Source: Sporobolomyces roseus (taxonomy: Eukaryota > Basidiomycota > Microbotryomycetes > Sporidiobolales > Sporidiobolaceae). From it: a DNA stretch of 64,000 nucleotides. The position numbers were made by a program, and so were the translations under genes. The stretch lies in NCBI GenBank assembly GCA_016617785.1, contig JADILM010000008.1, positions 1,612,001 through 1,676,000 of the forward strand. The letters are read 5' to 3'. Below the pieces are notes generated by a model that was not told the DNA's origin, searched no databases, and saw only the letters and a program-made list of their open reading frames with translations. This document shows positions 35,471 through 48,346 of the stretch, piece by piece; within the stretch, counting starts at the first letter, position 1; each line of letters starts with the position of its first letter.

Positions 35471-36006
35471 GGGAGACGAAACTATTTCGCTCGCCAAATT
35501 TCGAATCCTCGAATAATAGTTACCTCATCACTCGATTCTTTGGTGAGCCTTGTACATAATCTCAATCTCTCGGAAAGGCACTCGTCTTGTTTTCAAGTTG
35601 CGTAGGTAAGTTGTTCTCAGTTCTGAAATTGTCAAGTCTTCGTTTTTCTCGTTTTCCGCAAGCTCAATCATCGTTCTCTCTTCGTCGCCCTCATCGCTCT
35701 CACCGCTGTGCGGATATCTTTCAACGTCCATCACAACGTCTTCAAACTCATCCATCCCAATGACCCGAATTACGAAAGCTCAATTGGTACGGCTCAATAA
35801 ATGCTCAAATCTATTCTTCCCTCGCCTCGAAAAAAGCACGCAATACTGGAAAGAAAAAAGCTTCCCCTCCTTTTCTCCATTCAAGGCTCAGTCAGCATCT
35901 TCCGCCCGCAAGATCATGTGCTATTCCTGACTGCCGTTCGCTTCTTGGCTTCTTCCTCCTCACTTTTTTGGTCGCTTGCTTCTGGACACTCTCTGAGGAG
36001 TCGAAA
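35471..36006. other. Intergenic with a possible short minus-strand gene
   Basis: An intronless 75-residue minus-strand frame (35528-35755) begins MDEFEDVVMDVERYPHSGE and is acidic, then helical (DLTISELRTTYLRNLKTRR). Composition looks protein-like, but no family, intron or homolog supports it. The rest is the permease promoter. Confidence 0.3.
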
Positions 36007-38570
36007 ATGGTTTCGACAACGACAACGCCACCTACCTTATTATCGACTCGAACCGATTCGGAATTGGAGAAAGCTAGTGTACATGATGAGAAACCGCACT
36101 CTTTGGAGGATAGGAGTGAGGGAAAAGTGAATTATTCGAGTGAGAAAGAGAATTTAACGAGGGCCTTGAGTTCGAGACAGATTAGTATGATCGCTATTGT
36201 ACGTTCTTTTGAGTTCTCTCTATCCTATTCGTAAAAGAAACTGACTTGATTGGTTTCGTGAAGGGTGGAACTATTGGTAAGCTCTAGCTAGGATTCGTCA
36301 AGTGACATCGACGGCTGACGATGGTTGGATTTTCGTAGGTACGGGATTGTTCTTGGGAACTGGTCGAGCATTATCAACAGGAGGACCGGGAAGTTTATTG
36401 ATCAATTATTCACTCGTTGGAGCACTCGTTTACCTCGTAATGCTCTGTCTCGGGTATGTCACACTTCATTCAATCTGTATGCGAAGAATGGATCGACGAG
36501 GACGAGAAGGATTCACGGGATTGACGAATTTGAGCTGAAACCTTTCCCTGAATCGAAAACAGGGAAATGGCGACAGAGTTCCCATTAGCCGGATCTTTCA
36601 CTACGTACTCGGCGAGGTTCGTAGATGAGGCATTCGGATTTGCGATCGGATGGAACTACGCTTTCAACGACGCGATTTCTACGGCGGGAGATTTGACGGC
36701 AGCTCAAGTCATCGTCGAATATTGGACGGATCACCTCACTTGGCTCCCTTCACTCTTCTTCCTCTTCTTCCTCCTCGCTATCAATATGATCCACGTCAAG
36801 GCTTATGGAGAGGTAAGCTTTTGTCGAAACCCTTTCTGTATCCGGTTTCTCTCGATTAAAGCTGATCATAGTTGATGAGTAGCTCGAGTACTGGCTGTCG
36901 CTTCTCAAGGTCGTTTCAATCGTCATCTTCTTCTTTCTTGGTATTGCGGTCAACGCAGGTGGAAACACTGCTGGAGAGTACAGTGAGTTTGCGTTCTTTC
37001 GTTTCCCTCCCTCTCCCTGCCTCCCGGAACTGACGATTCAAACTGAGCAGTCGGAGCAAGGAACTGGACTATCGATGCAGCTCCTTTCGTAAACGGCTTC
37101 AAAGGGTTCGCGAGTCTATTCGTTTCTGCCTCTTGTGAGTCTCCCTTTCGTTCCTCTCGCAAGTCTCTCGGGTTTTGCTGACTTCGCAATCCGTTCTCAT
37201 CGTTCCTTTCGCTAGTCGCGTATGGAGGTACTGAGTCAATCGGTATCACGTAAGTCAGCAACCTCTCGATCTTCGAGCGAAGCTCACGTTCTTGACGTCC
37301 TCGCAGCGCTGGAGAGCAACGAAATCCACTACGCAACATCCCTCGAACAATCTATCGAGTGTTCTGGAGGATCATCATCTTCTATATCTGTACCGTCGTC
37401 ATCATCGGCTTTAACATCCCTTACAACTACCCGAATCTATCAACGAAAACTACTGGAACTTCCCCTTTCACTCTCGTTTTCCAAGAAGCTGGATCAAGTA
37501 CGCTCACGTTCTTACTTTGTTACGGGATGAGTGCTGACGTTGAGAACTCTTAGATGTCGCGGGATCATTCATGAATGCTGGTGAGTCTCAATTCCGATCG
37601 TTTTCGTCCGAAATGCTCAAAATTGACTCCTTCCTTCCTTCCTCAGTCATCCTGACTTCTGTCCTTTCAGCTGGCAACCATGCATTGTTTGCTGGAAGTC
37701 GAGTCCTCTTTGGCCTATCAGTACGTTCCCCCATCCCTGTGGATCACGCTGTGAAGTCGCTGACCCGTTCTCGCAACAGGTTATTCACCAAGCTCCTGCA
37801 ATCTTCCGCAAAACGAATCGAAACGGTGTACCTTGGGTCTCAGTTCTCGCTGTCGCAAGTGTCAGTCTACTCTTCTTCGGGATCTCATTCTTACCTGGAG
37901 GAGCAGGTGAGATTTGGACATGGGCTCAAAACCTCGTTGGTGTAAGCTGCAAACTCCTCTCTTCCCTTTCCGCTGATGAGGCTGATCTCCCTCGACTTCC
38001 CAATAGGTCTCGAATCAAATCGCTTGGTTATGTATCGGTATCGCCTCTACTCGATTCCGAGCAGCTTGGAAGAAACAAGGGAAATCAATCGACGAGTTGA
38101 GGTTCAAGAATCCTGCGGGAAGATGGGCGGGACCGATCGTGATAGTAGCGGTTTCATTCATTATCTTGGTACAGGGGTGGTCGGTCTTCTCGGGTGGTTT
38201 CGATAAAGTTGGATTCGTTTCAAATTATAGTTGAGCTCAACCTTTCACTTCTCTTCTCCTTCCCTCCCACATCCCCTTCTTCCCGTCCCTAGCTCTCCCT
38301 TTCCTCGTCAATGACGCTGTTATCAGTGTCCCCTCGAACGCTCACTGACTCTCTCTCTCTCACAAAACAGTTGAACTTCCCGTTTTCCTCGCTCTCTACC
38401 TCTTCTGGCGACTCGTCAAAGGCGTCAAATCCCCAACACTCCTACAAATCGATCTAGACACGAATCGCTATCAAGAAACTGAGAGGGATAAGGAGGACAA
38501 CAGAGAGATTGAGAGAAGAGAGAAAGGCAAGTTTGGTTGGGCTTGGAAAATGTATAGTTGGATCGCATGA
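36007..38570 (+). CDS. Amino-acid permease (APC/YAT family)
   Basis: A plasma-membrane amino-acid/proton symporter of the fungal YAT family. A soluble N-terminal tail (MVSTTTTPPTLLS) precedes LSSRQISMIAI-GGTIGTGLFLGTGRALS, the TM1 signature of the family, split by short introns. Typical blocks follow: LGEMATEFPLAGSFTTYSAR, ARFVDEAFGFAIGWNYAFND, GFKGFASLFVSASFAYGGTE, SIGITAGEQRNPLRNIPRTI, VLTSVLSAGNHALFAGSRVL, and WLCIGIASTRFRAAWKKQG. About twelve hydrophobic segments in total. The C-terminal tail is charged and ends WKMYSWIA; stop at 38568-38570. Ten or so short introns; some exons are under 20 nt. Substrate cannot be told by reading. Confidence 0.92.
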
Positions 38571-38978
38571 TCTCATACTGGAATTCTATGTATTGTTATT
38601 GAGCTTACAAGTGTGGTCAAAAGGAGCGCGAGTTTGATCGACGAAGTTGCGAAATCGTTGCGAGAGAGAAAACTCGTGGGACTCGTCTCTCGCTTCCACG
38701 GGCGGAGGAAGCAGCGATTGACGTCGTTGCCGAATGTAAGGAAGACTTGCGAATACTAGAAGGAAGCCGAACCTCCACGGCCTCCACTTTGTCAAAGTTA
38801 CGAAACAGCTCTTCTTCCCTCCCCGCTCTTCCTTTCTCTCTCAACTCTCAGCTCAGGCATTCGCAATAGCACTCAGCTCTCCTCATCATCTTCCCAGCAA
38901 CTCGAACCCTCGAAACCCTCCCCTTTTTCTCTTTTCTTCTTGCCTCCACCTTGCAAATCTCCACCTCAAACAACCACG

Positions 38979-40771
<1,793 letters not shown>

Positions 40772-42036
40772 GGGAAAGAGAGGGCTTTTGTAGATATGAG
40801 GAATTGAGGAAATCGAAGTTTTGTTTGTGAGTTCTGTGATCAGAACGAACGAGAAAGGAATCGTTGATGAGAGAAGATTGAATCGTGCAATCGAACAAGC
40901 GGGATCTCTCTCTCGCAAGATTGGGAACCAACCCAAGTGGTTTTCGAAAGAAATTTGCAAAGACGACGAATTCGAGCGCGAGTGCGCGCATATCGCGATC
41001 CGAGCACGTCGAGAAGAAAAAGATAGGATAGGAACTCCGACATCAATGGCTATATACAAGCGCAACCGAGTCGAGGAGAACATAGAATGCTCGTCTAACC
41101 AGGGAAAACCTCGTTTGCACAGTCGACCGCTTCAACTTGCTGCTGATCGAAACACTGCGATCGCTTCATTACACCACCGAGTCCATGTCAGGCTAAGCAG
41201 GAGCTACTCTGAACGCGTAGATGTCGAGAGAAAGGGCAAGGTTGAAGGAAAGTGAGCTTTTCTTTCCTTGGGGTCGAAGCAGAACTCGGGGAACGAAGCA
41301 GCGGTTCGAAGTCATTCTTGAGATAGAGGTGATTGAGTCCAATGGTAGCAGGAATCATCGGAATGCGTTGATGAAGAGATTGAATGAGTCAGCCAACTTT
41401 TGGAAAGAGACAGAGGGTCGAGCAGAGTTCAGTGAACATTCGCGAGGGAAGCCATTCAGTTGAGTGTAATCTTATGGGCCTCATGTATGATATCCGAGGT
41501 ATCAATCAGCTCTAGGGGGAGAGAGAGAGGAGGCTGGAGTTCAAGTTGATTGAATGAGTTTTTTTGCTGCTCCAACATCTCTCCCTCCTTTCGTCGTTCA
41601 ACCACCTCTATCAAGATGCCGAGTAGTGCGAGGAGTTCTACTCGTACTAGGAAGAAGACTCAGCGGTTACAAGATAGTCAAGACAGTCCCATCTCTGTTC
41701 CAATCTTGGTCGGTCCTGATCCATCAAGTGATCACACTCCTCCTCTACCTCCTCTACCTAGACGTGAGTCAACTATCCACTATAACTCGAGTTAGAAGGA
41801 GCATTGACTGATCCAAGTCTCGCTCTCTCTTTACTCTCTTTGTATCTCGACTGTGTTTGGAATTCTCTCTCAATTCTTAACTTCAATCTCGAATCGATCA
41901 CAACCGACTTGCATTGTTTATCCTGAATCCAACTCACTCGTTCCACTCCACCCCGTCCACTCCTACTCCAACTCTCACCAACTCGAATCGAATCCGCCCA
42001 CTTTTCCCTCTCTCTTTCTCTATTGAATCAACAATC
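40772..42036. other. Long intergenic region upstream of the zinc-finger gene
   Basis: About 1.26 kb. A 144-residue frame at 40821-41255 and one at 41550-41795 (MPSSARSSTRTRKKTQ from 41616) have no family features. The latter could be an upstream ORF or a 5' exon: splicing from GTGAGT at 41764 to AAG near 41816 leads to a stop before 42037. Pyrimidine-rich leader sequence lies before the zinc-finger ATG. Confidence 0.4.
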
Positions 42037-45000
42037 ATGAACTTTTATTACGATTTCGATTCATTCCCCATATCCATCACTCCCGATCCACCTTTGCAAC
42101 CATCTACTACCTCGAATGTCACCGTTCAACGACGTAAATCCTCTTCTTCTTCTTCTTCGACGGCTCCTCCCAAATCGATCGATGTTTCCTCTATGCCCAT
42201 CTTCCCTTCTTCAATTCCTGCACCTTACTGTATCGCCTCGAACCAACTCTCACAACATTTACCACCTCCCCCACCTCACCCCGTTCGCAAACCTTTATCG
42301 ACTCAATCAACGAATCAATTAATCTTCGTTTCACATTCTCCAGCTCCGACTTCCTCGAAACCTTCGGGACGAACAAAGAAATCCACTACTCCCTCCTCAA
42401 ACTCGATCCCAGTCCACCCTTCTCCTCAACAACAATCTCATCAACCCCTTCACAACGATCACTTATCATCTGATGGAGTTTACCTCGCTCCCGATTATTT
42501 ACTCAACCCTGCAGGACCCGCTTCGAGTAGTGAGACCGATTTCAAGTGCCCGAATTGTGACAAGATTTATAAAGGGAAACATGCGAGGAGTATTTGGAGG
42601 AGACATTTACAGGATAAACATGGGATTCCTCTAAGTCAACAACCTAGGAGAACTAGGTGGGATAACGGTGAGTCTACACTCTTTTCTATGATCTTGTGTG
42701 ATTGAGGTTGTGTGCTGATTCGAGAGGGTGACGATTGTAGATGCGAATCGACCTAAATCTGAAGAGGAGAGGAGAGCGAGAACTTTGGATTCAAAGAGGA
42801 AATGGGCTAGGAAGAATCGATTGGAGAAAGATTCGGTACCACCTCCTTCACTCGGTTCGACTAGTTCACAGAACAGGAATAATGGGAAAGGAAGGGGAGG
42901 TGGAGCGAGGAGGAACGAAGATGGAGATTACGATGTTGGAACTCCTGGTTCGGATTACGATGATCGATATTACGATCAGGATCAAGATGACGATGAGGAG
43001 GAAGATTTGTATGGGGATGGAGATGGAGATGGAGAAGAAGGAGATTCAAGTTTCGCTTCGATCGAAGGGAATCAATTACCGATACCTCCTCCTTCTTCTG
43101 CTCAATCTCAACATCACCGTCAAAACTCGAGGTTGTCGAACCCTTTCATTCCTCCACCACCTCCTCCAGGTCAAGGAGGGTACTCGAATTATGGCCCGAG
43201 ATCCGTTTACACTCCTGGAAAACATCAATTGAATCACGCTCGAGTCAATGGGAATGGAGGAGGACCATCGGATCCTGCTTATCAACTCCCTATTCCTCAT
43301 CCTCGTCATCATCATAGACAATCTCCTTATGGTCCTCCTCCTTCTTCAGCTTATCATCCACCTGGACCTCCTCAAGTTAATCAACAAGGAGATTACATAG
43401 TCGATGAAAACGGTTACGCTCATCCTCACCATCACCCTTCCCATTCTCATCACCCTTACGCTTCCTCTTCTTACCCTCCAGTTCCTCATCATCCCTCACA
43501 TCAAAACCCTTACGGAGCTCCTTTCCAACCTCAAATGCAAAGTTTCTTACCACCTCTCCCACCTCATCCTCACACGGCTCCTTCAAACTCTTCCTCAGAT
43601 GATCAGAACCCACTCCTTCCGATTCCACCTCCACCACCTTCAGCTGCGAGGAGGAGAGAACGAAGGAATTCGACTCTTCAAAATCCTTACGATCATCCAG
43701 GAACTACTCCCTCTCAATTGCTACCACCACCACCTCAAATCACTGCTGGTCAACCCGCACCCGTCGCTATGAGTTACTACAATCGTCGTCAATCTCCTTC
43801 GAGGGAGAATGGTGGTCCGAGTATCGCCGCAGGAGGAGGAGCCTCGCATTCGGGAGGAGAACTCAAGAGTCCAGCAAAGATTCATCGAAGTTTACCTCCT
43901 GGTCAAAGTGATCAACATAGGGAATCTCAGAGGAATGGAAAGAAGTCGAGTATGAGTATGAAGGAAGAGAAGAAAGACGATGCGGCTGGATTATTACTCG
44001 CTCTCAAAGCTGGTCCTGCATCGCCCATGCCTCTCGCTTCCTCGAACCCTCAACTCCCTTCAACTTCTTCTGCCGCTTCTCTCGCACTCGCCGTTCAATC
44101 CCCCGTTTCAGCAATTCGAGGTGCATCAACCCTCGAAGTCGAGGAATCCGACGACGAAGAAGAAATGGAGGAGGAAAGAGGTACTTTCGGAACTTCTCGA
44201 CCTTTACTACCTAGTCGTTCTCCACTCCCTCAACAATTACTTCAAAACCCTCAAATTCGTTCGACTAGGTTCAGTTCGGTTCAACCTATCCCTACCATCT
44301 CCCCTAGGAAACGAACTAGATCTGAATCACCTCCTGCCGCTGCTGGTTCGAGAGATCAGTCGTTTGAGGAGGAGGACGAGGACGAAGACCTTCAAGGTGG
44401 AGGAGCTGCGAATACTTCAACGGGTGCAATGGTTGCCGCTCACGTACTCCTCACTGCCAAGAAAGGACAATCTCAATCTCAACCTCAAGGAGCAAGTGGA
44501 TGGTTACCTACTGCGACGCCGACTCCTGGTCGTTTGGGAAGTTTGATGGGAGCGGTTTTGGCGGGGAATAATGGAGGAGGAGCAGGAGGAGGAGGGAAAA
44601 GTTGGAGAGAGGCAATGGAATCTTCTCCTGTTGTTCGACTCGGTCAAGGAGGAAATGAAGTCAAGGAGGAAGAGGAGGAAGAGGAAGAGGGAGAGGGAGA
44701 AGAGGAAGGGTTGGATCAGAAAGAAGAGGAAATCTTGGTTCAGGAAGAGAGTAAGAGGACTACTAGGATGAGGAAACAAGTTAATCAATCGAGTCCTAGT
44801 ACCGTTAGAAGGAGTTTTGGATCGAGTTCGGAGGCGGATCGAGGAGGAGGAGGGAGACATTCGGGAAGTTCTTCGTCGGTTAGATCGAATGGAGTTACTG
44901 CTTCTTCTTCGGCTAGTAGACCAATTCCTCAATTGCATCATCGTACGTTTTCCCCTCTTTCTCTTTACTCGCTCATTGTACCTTGAATTGATCGCTTTTC

Positions 45001-46075
45001 GTGGTTTGCTTCAGATCATCCTCTCGGGCTCACTTCGGAAATGGATGATTTCGGTTTATCAACTTCTTCATCTTCGACTGGAGGTACTGCCGTCCCTTCT
45101 TCTTCTCGAGGGGGAGGAGGAGGAGGAGGTCCCTCTTCTTCCTCTGCCGCCCCCGCTTCAAGTTATCACCATCACGACCCGTTGAGAGAGTTTGACGAGG
45201 ACACCGAAATGATTCCTCGTTCATCCTCTACTCAATCTCTCATGCAACAACACTCTGTACTCGATACTCCTTCTCAAGCTCAAGTACCTCCACCTCCTCC
45301 AACTCCACCAGTTCGAGATCCCGAAATACCTGCCACTCGAATTTCCGCACTCGCATTACAAGCACTTCGTCAACCTCGAGCTTCTCCAATTACTTCAAAG
45401 ACTCCTTCAACTTCTTCTTCTTCAGCTCTCTCCAAACCCGCTCCTCCTCCTCAACCCCATCATCACCACGATCCATTCGTCCAATCTTCTTCTTCGAATT
45501 CTACTACCTCGACTACTGGTACTTCTCAAGTTCAACAACCCCCTATTTTACTCCCTTACACCTCGTCTCGTTCGTTAAACGATGGAGGACCGACTAGTTC
45601 CCCTCCCGGCGCTTCATTCTTCCCCATGTTATCTTCCCCTGGTAGACCTTACCAATCGAGGTTATTAGGACTCTCGACGGCTCCCGGTCCTGGAGCGATC
45701 TATCATGGTGATACACCTGCCAAGGAAGGACCTGTTGACGACGATGAAGAAGAGAGACAAGTTGGGAAAGGAAAGAGAGTAAATAGGGAAAGGGAGGAAT
45801 CGAAGGAATCTATTGATTCGTTCGCTAGTTCTTCGAGATGGGATCAATCGGAAGTTACTACTCCTGTTAATTCGAGGAGGAGACAAGAGGAGGAAGAACA
45901 AGAAGAAGAAGAAGATGAGTTGGAAGATGATTATGATCCGAGTAGTTCAGTGGTACCTCAGGAGAAACAACAAAGAGGAGGTGGGAATGGGATGTTTGAG
46001 AGTTCGGATGTTGGAGAGGAGGAGGAAGAAGAAGAGGGAGAAGGGGATGAGGATGAAGGGAGATTGGAGGATTAG
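42037..46075 (+). CDS. Large low-complexity C2H2-like zinc-finger protein
   Basis: Likely a nuclear DNA-binding regulator. Three exons (42037-42667, 42741-44942, 45015-46075) close in frame to about 1297 residues. Residues near 165-190 form one finger, CPNCDKIYKGKHARSIWRRH followed by LQDKH: C-x2-C-x15-H-x4-H, three residues longer than the usual C2H2 loop. It is followed at once by a basic block PRRTRWDNDANRPKSEEER and SKRKWARKNR. This finger-plus-WARK arrangement recurs in basidiomycete proteins as I recall them. The rest is low complexity: His/Pro/Gln-rich (HHHRQSPYGPPPSSAYHPPG), poly-Ser, and acidic runs at the C terminus (EEEEEGEGDEDEG). No other domain seen. Confidence 0.82.
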
Positions 46076-46449
46076 GGAAGGGAATTCTCTTCGCAAGCAA
46101 CCGCAAATTCTCGTTTTTCAATCTTTCTCTTTTGGATACACAACAACAACACAGCACTAGTCTCTCTCTTCTCTTTCTCTATTCGTTTATTTGCACACTT
46201 CTCTTGTACTTTGTTTTGCTCTCTCTCGATCTCTTTCTTCGTTTACAAAAAATCGAGTTTTCTTCTTTTCGCTTTTCTTTTTCACGTTTACTTCTTCACT
46301 CCCCCTTGTGTTGCTCTCCTTTCTTGCTATCACTTTCTCGTCTCTAGTTCAACGTGTCTCTTTGCAATCTCTCGTTTTCTCTTCGAATTCACTTTACTCG
46401 AACTTCTCTCTCTCTCTCTTCTTCTCCTCACTCTTTCGCATCTCCAGGG
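46076..46449. other. Intergenic, pyrimidine-rich leader
   Basis: Zinc-finger 3' region and a strongly TC-rich leader (46160-46445) before the PSME3IP1-like start. No gene seen. Confidence 0.5.
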
Positions 46450-47936
46450 ATGTCAGCACCACCTCTAGCCCCATCAGTCTCGTCCCGATTCGTATCATCT
46501 AGTGAACTAGAAGCGGCTTCTCAAAAGAGACAAGAAGAATGGAAAGCTGCTTATGAAAGGATTGGGCAGGAACCACCTAAACAAGATAATGAGGGGGACA
46601 AGTATGATCCGAGGAGTCTTTGGGAGAAGTTACAGGAGAATAAAGTGAGTTGGTTCATCCTTGTTTGAGACGAGGGAATGAGAGAGAGATGAGAGGAAAG
46701 GTGGGGAGTAGGGAAAGCAAGGGGAAGTGACGAGGGGAATATGCGAGGGAGAAGGAGAGGAATAGAGAACTAGGAGAGCTACCTAGAAGTGCAGCGGATC
46801 GAGAGTGGAGGGAGGGGAACCAGTCCGAGTTGGGTGAGAACAAGTTACCATCTCGGGACCGCTAGGAGGGATACAAGGATCACAGTAAGGCTGTGATGGA
46901 CAACAAGACCTCAACAACTCGAGCGCGGATCGACTTGGAAGTGAGGAGAAGCTCTATCCTTCGAAGGACCTCGTCGATTCTTCGCAAACCTCAACCCTCT
47001 CGCCAGACGCTCTCCTATCGTTCCCATTCAACTCGCAACGGCTTCAAGATACAGCCAGAAAGCATCAGCGTACTCGACCAGCGAAACAACCTCATTCGCA
47101 ACCGCTCAAGGAAACAGAAAGCTGATTCCTCTCTCTCTCTCTCTCGTTTTCCTCCTTTCTCCTCCTTTCCCTTCCTTGCCCTGACTTCCCACTCTCTCAT
47201 CAAAACATCCTCTCATCATTCTACAGTCCAAGAAACAAGAAGCATTCGAAGAACAACTCAAATTCAGTTCGTCCTCCCTCTCTTCGCCCTTTTCCCAACT
47301 CCCACTAATCCCGTTCGCACCCTTGTAATGAATAGAGAATCATTTCCGATCACTAGATGAAGACGAGATCTCGTTCTTGGATTCGATGATTGATGAGAAC
47401 AACGACGAAGAAATCGAACGACAAAAAGCGATCAAATCTGAATTAGAAGGGTTCAGGAAGTAAGCCCCTAGCTTTCTCGGATTACGATTCCGTTTCATTC
47501 AATTTGGAACTGATTGTAATGTGCACATTGAGCGTACAGAGCTGTTACGGCTAGATCAGTTCCGATTCCTCCACCGTCCATTTCCCCCTCATCCTCAAAT
47601 TCGCTTCTTTCCACAACTTCACCCAATCTCTCGGCTCAACCAATAGCTTCTACTTCGAAACTCCCTCCTCCAACAACGAAACCTGCACCAGTCGCAAAGA
47701 AGGGAAAGAAATTGAAAGGATTACCAGGGTTGGTCGTCAAGAAGAAAGAGAAATCTGGGAAAGTTACTCCTAGTCCGACCCCTCCGACACTGGGTACGGG
47801 GAAGAGTGAGAAGGAGGAGAAGGTGGAAGTGAGTGAGAAAGAGAAGGGGGTTAAGAGGAATGCTGATCAGGGAGTCAAGGAGGGAGGAGTTGAGAAAGAG
47901 GGAGAGGGAGGCGAGAAGAAGAGAAAGATTGAATGA
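46450..47936 (+). CDS. PSME3IP1/NIP30 (FAM192A)-family protein
   Basis: Homolog of the nuclear protein that binds the proteasome activator PA28-gamma in animals; its fungal role is unclear because PA28-gamma is not known widely in fungi. Exon 1 (46450-46644, 65 codons) has SRFVSSSELEAASQKRQEEW and YDPRSLWEKLQENK. Exon 2 (47227-47266) continues SKKQEAFEEQLKF. Exon 3 gives KNHFRSLDEDEISFLDSMI, the NIP30 N-terminal domain read without gaps. The C terminus is Ser/Pro/Lys-rich and basic (KKGKKLKGLPGLVVKKKEK, ending KKRKIE), a likely nuclear signal. Intron 1 is 582 nt, far above the usual size here. Stop at 47934-47936. Confidence 0.9.
46645..47226 (+). other. Unusually long intron of the PSME3IP1-like gene
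   Basis: 582 nt, with GTGAGT donor and TTCTACAG acceptor. A frame inside it (46893-47360) runs over the next exon and lacks conservation signs, so it is judged non-coding. I looked for C/D-box snoRNA boxes: only a weak TGTGATGG near 46890 and CTGA near 47120 were found, too far apart to support one. Confidence 0.55.
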
Positions 47937-48346
47937 GTGCGAAGGGATGAGGGAGAGGAGAGGAGAGGAAAGATTATACGCTTGAATTAGACGAGGGGAG
48001 AATTAACGATGTTGTAAGAATTAGCGACTCTGAATGAAAGTTACCTTTTTCAATTCTGGACTATCCGAGAGTGTGCTTCGAAGGTCAAGCAACGAGAGAG
48101 GTGCTCGCGACGACGGACGAGTACAGAGAGCGAACAGAAAAGAAAAGAGAGACTCATTACACATTTCGATTGATATTGAAAAAAAAGGAAAGAAAAGTAG
48201 GAAGAAATGAACATATGGTAGAGAAGAACTGAAAGAGAAGGAAGGTGTCGAGTTACACAGATCGACTCTATTCTCCGTCGTCGTCGTCGAGAAAGAGTGA
48301 GAGGAAAGATCGACGAAAGAGTGAGAGAGGGCGTTCTTTCGGATGT
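47937..48346. other. Intergenic, convergent 3' ends
   Basis: 3' ends of the PSME3IP1-like gene and complex I gene. Purine-rich with an A run near 48180; no gene. Confidence 0.5.

Noticed and set aside
35528..35755. 75-residue acidic minus-strand frame as a firm gene
   Set aside because: Plausible composition but no homolog, intron or promoter evidence; left as a note within the intergenic entry.
40821..41255. 144-residue plus-strand open frame after the aldo/keto reductase
   Set aside because: No family motif, no splice context, mixed composition, and a near-equal frame lies on the other strand; treated as chance.
46893..47360. 155-residue frame inside the long intron
   Set aside because: It runs through the conserved exon 2 and into the next intron in another frame; low-complexity and no motif.
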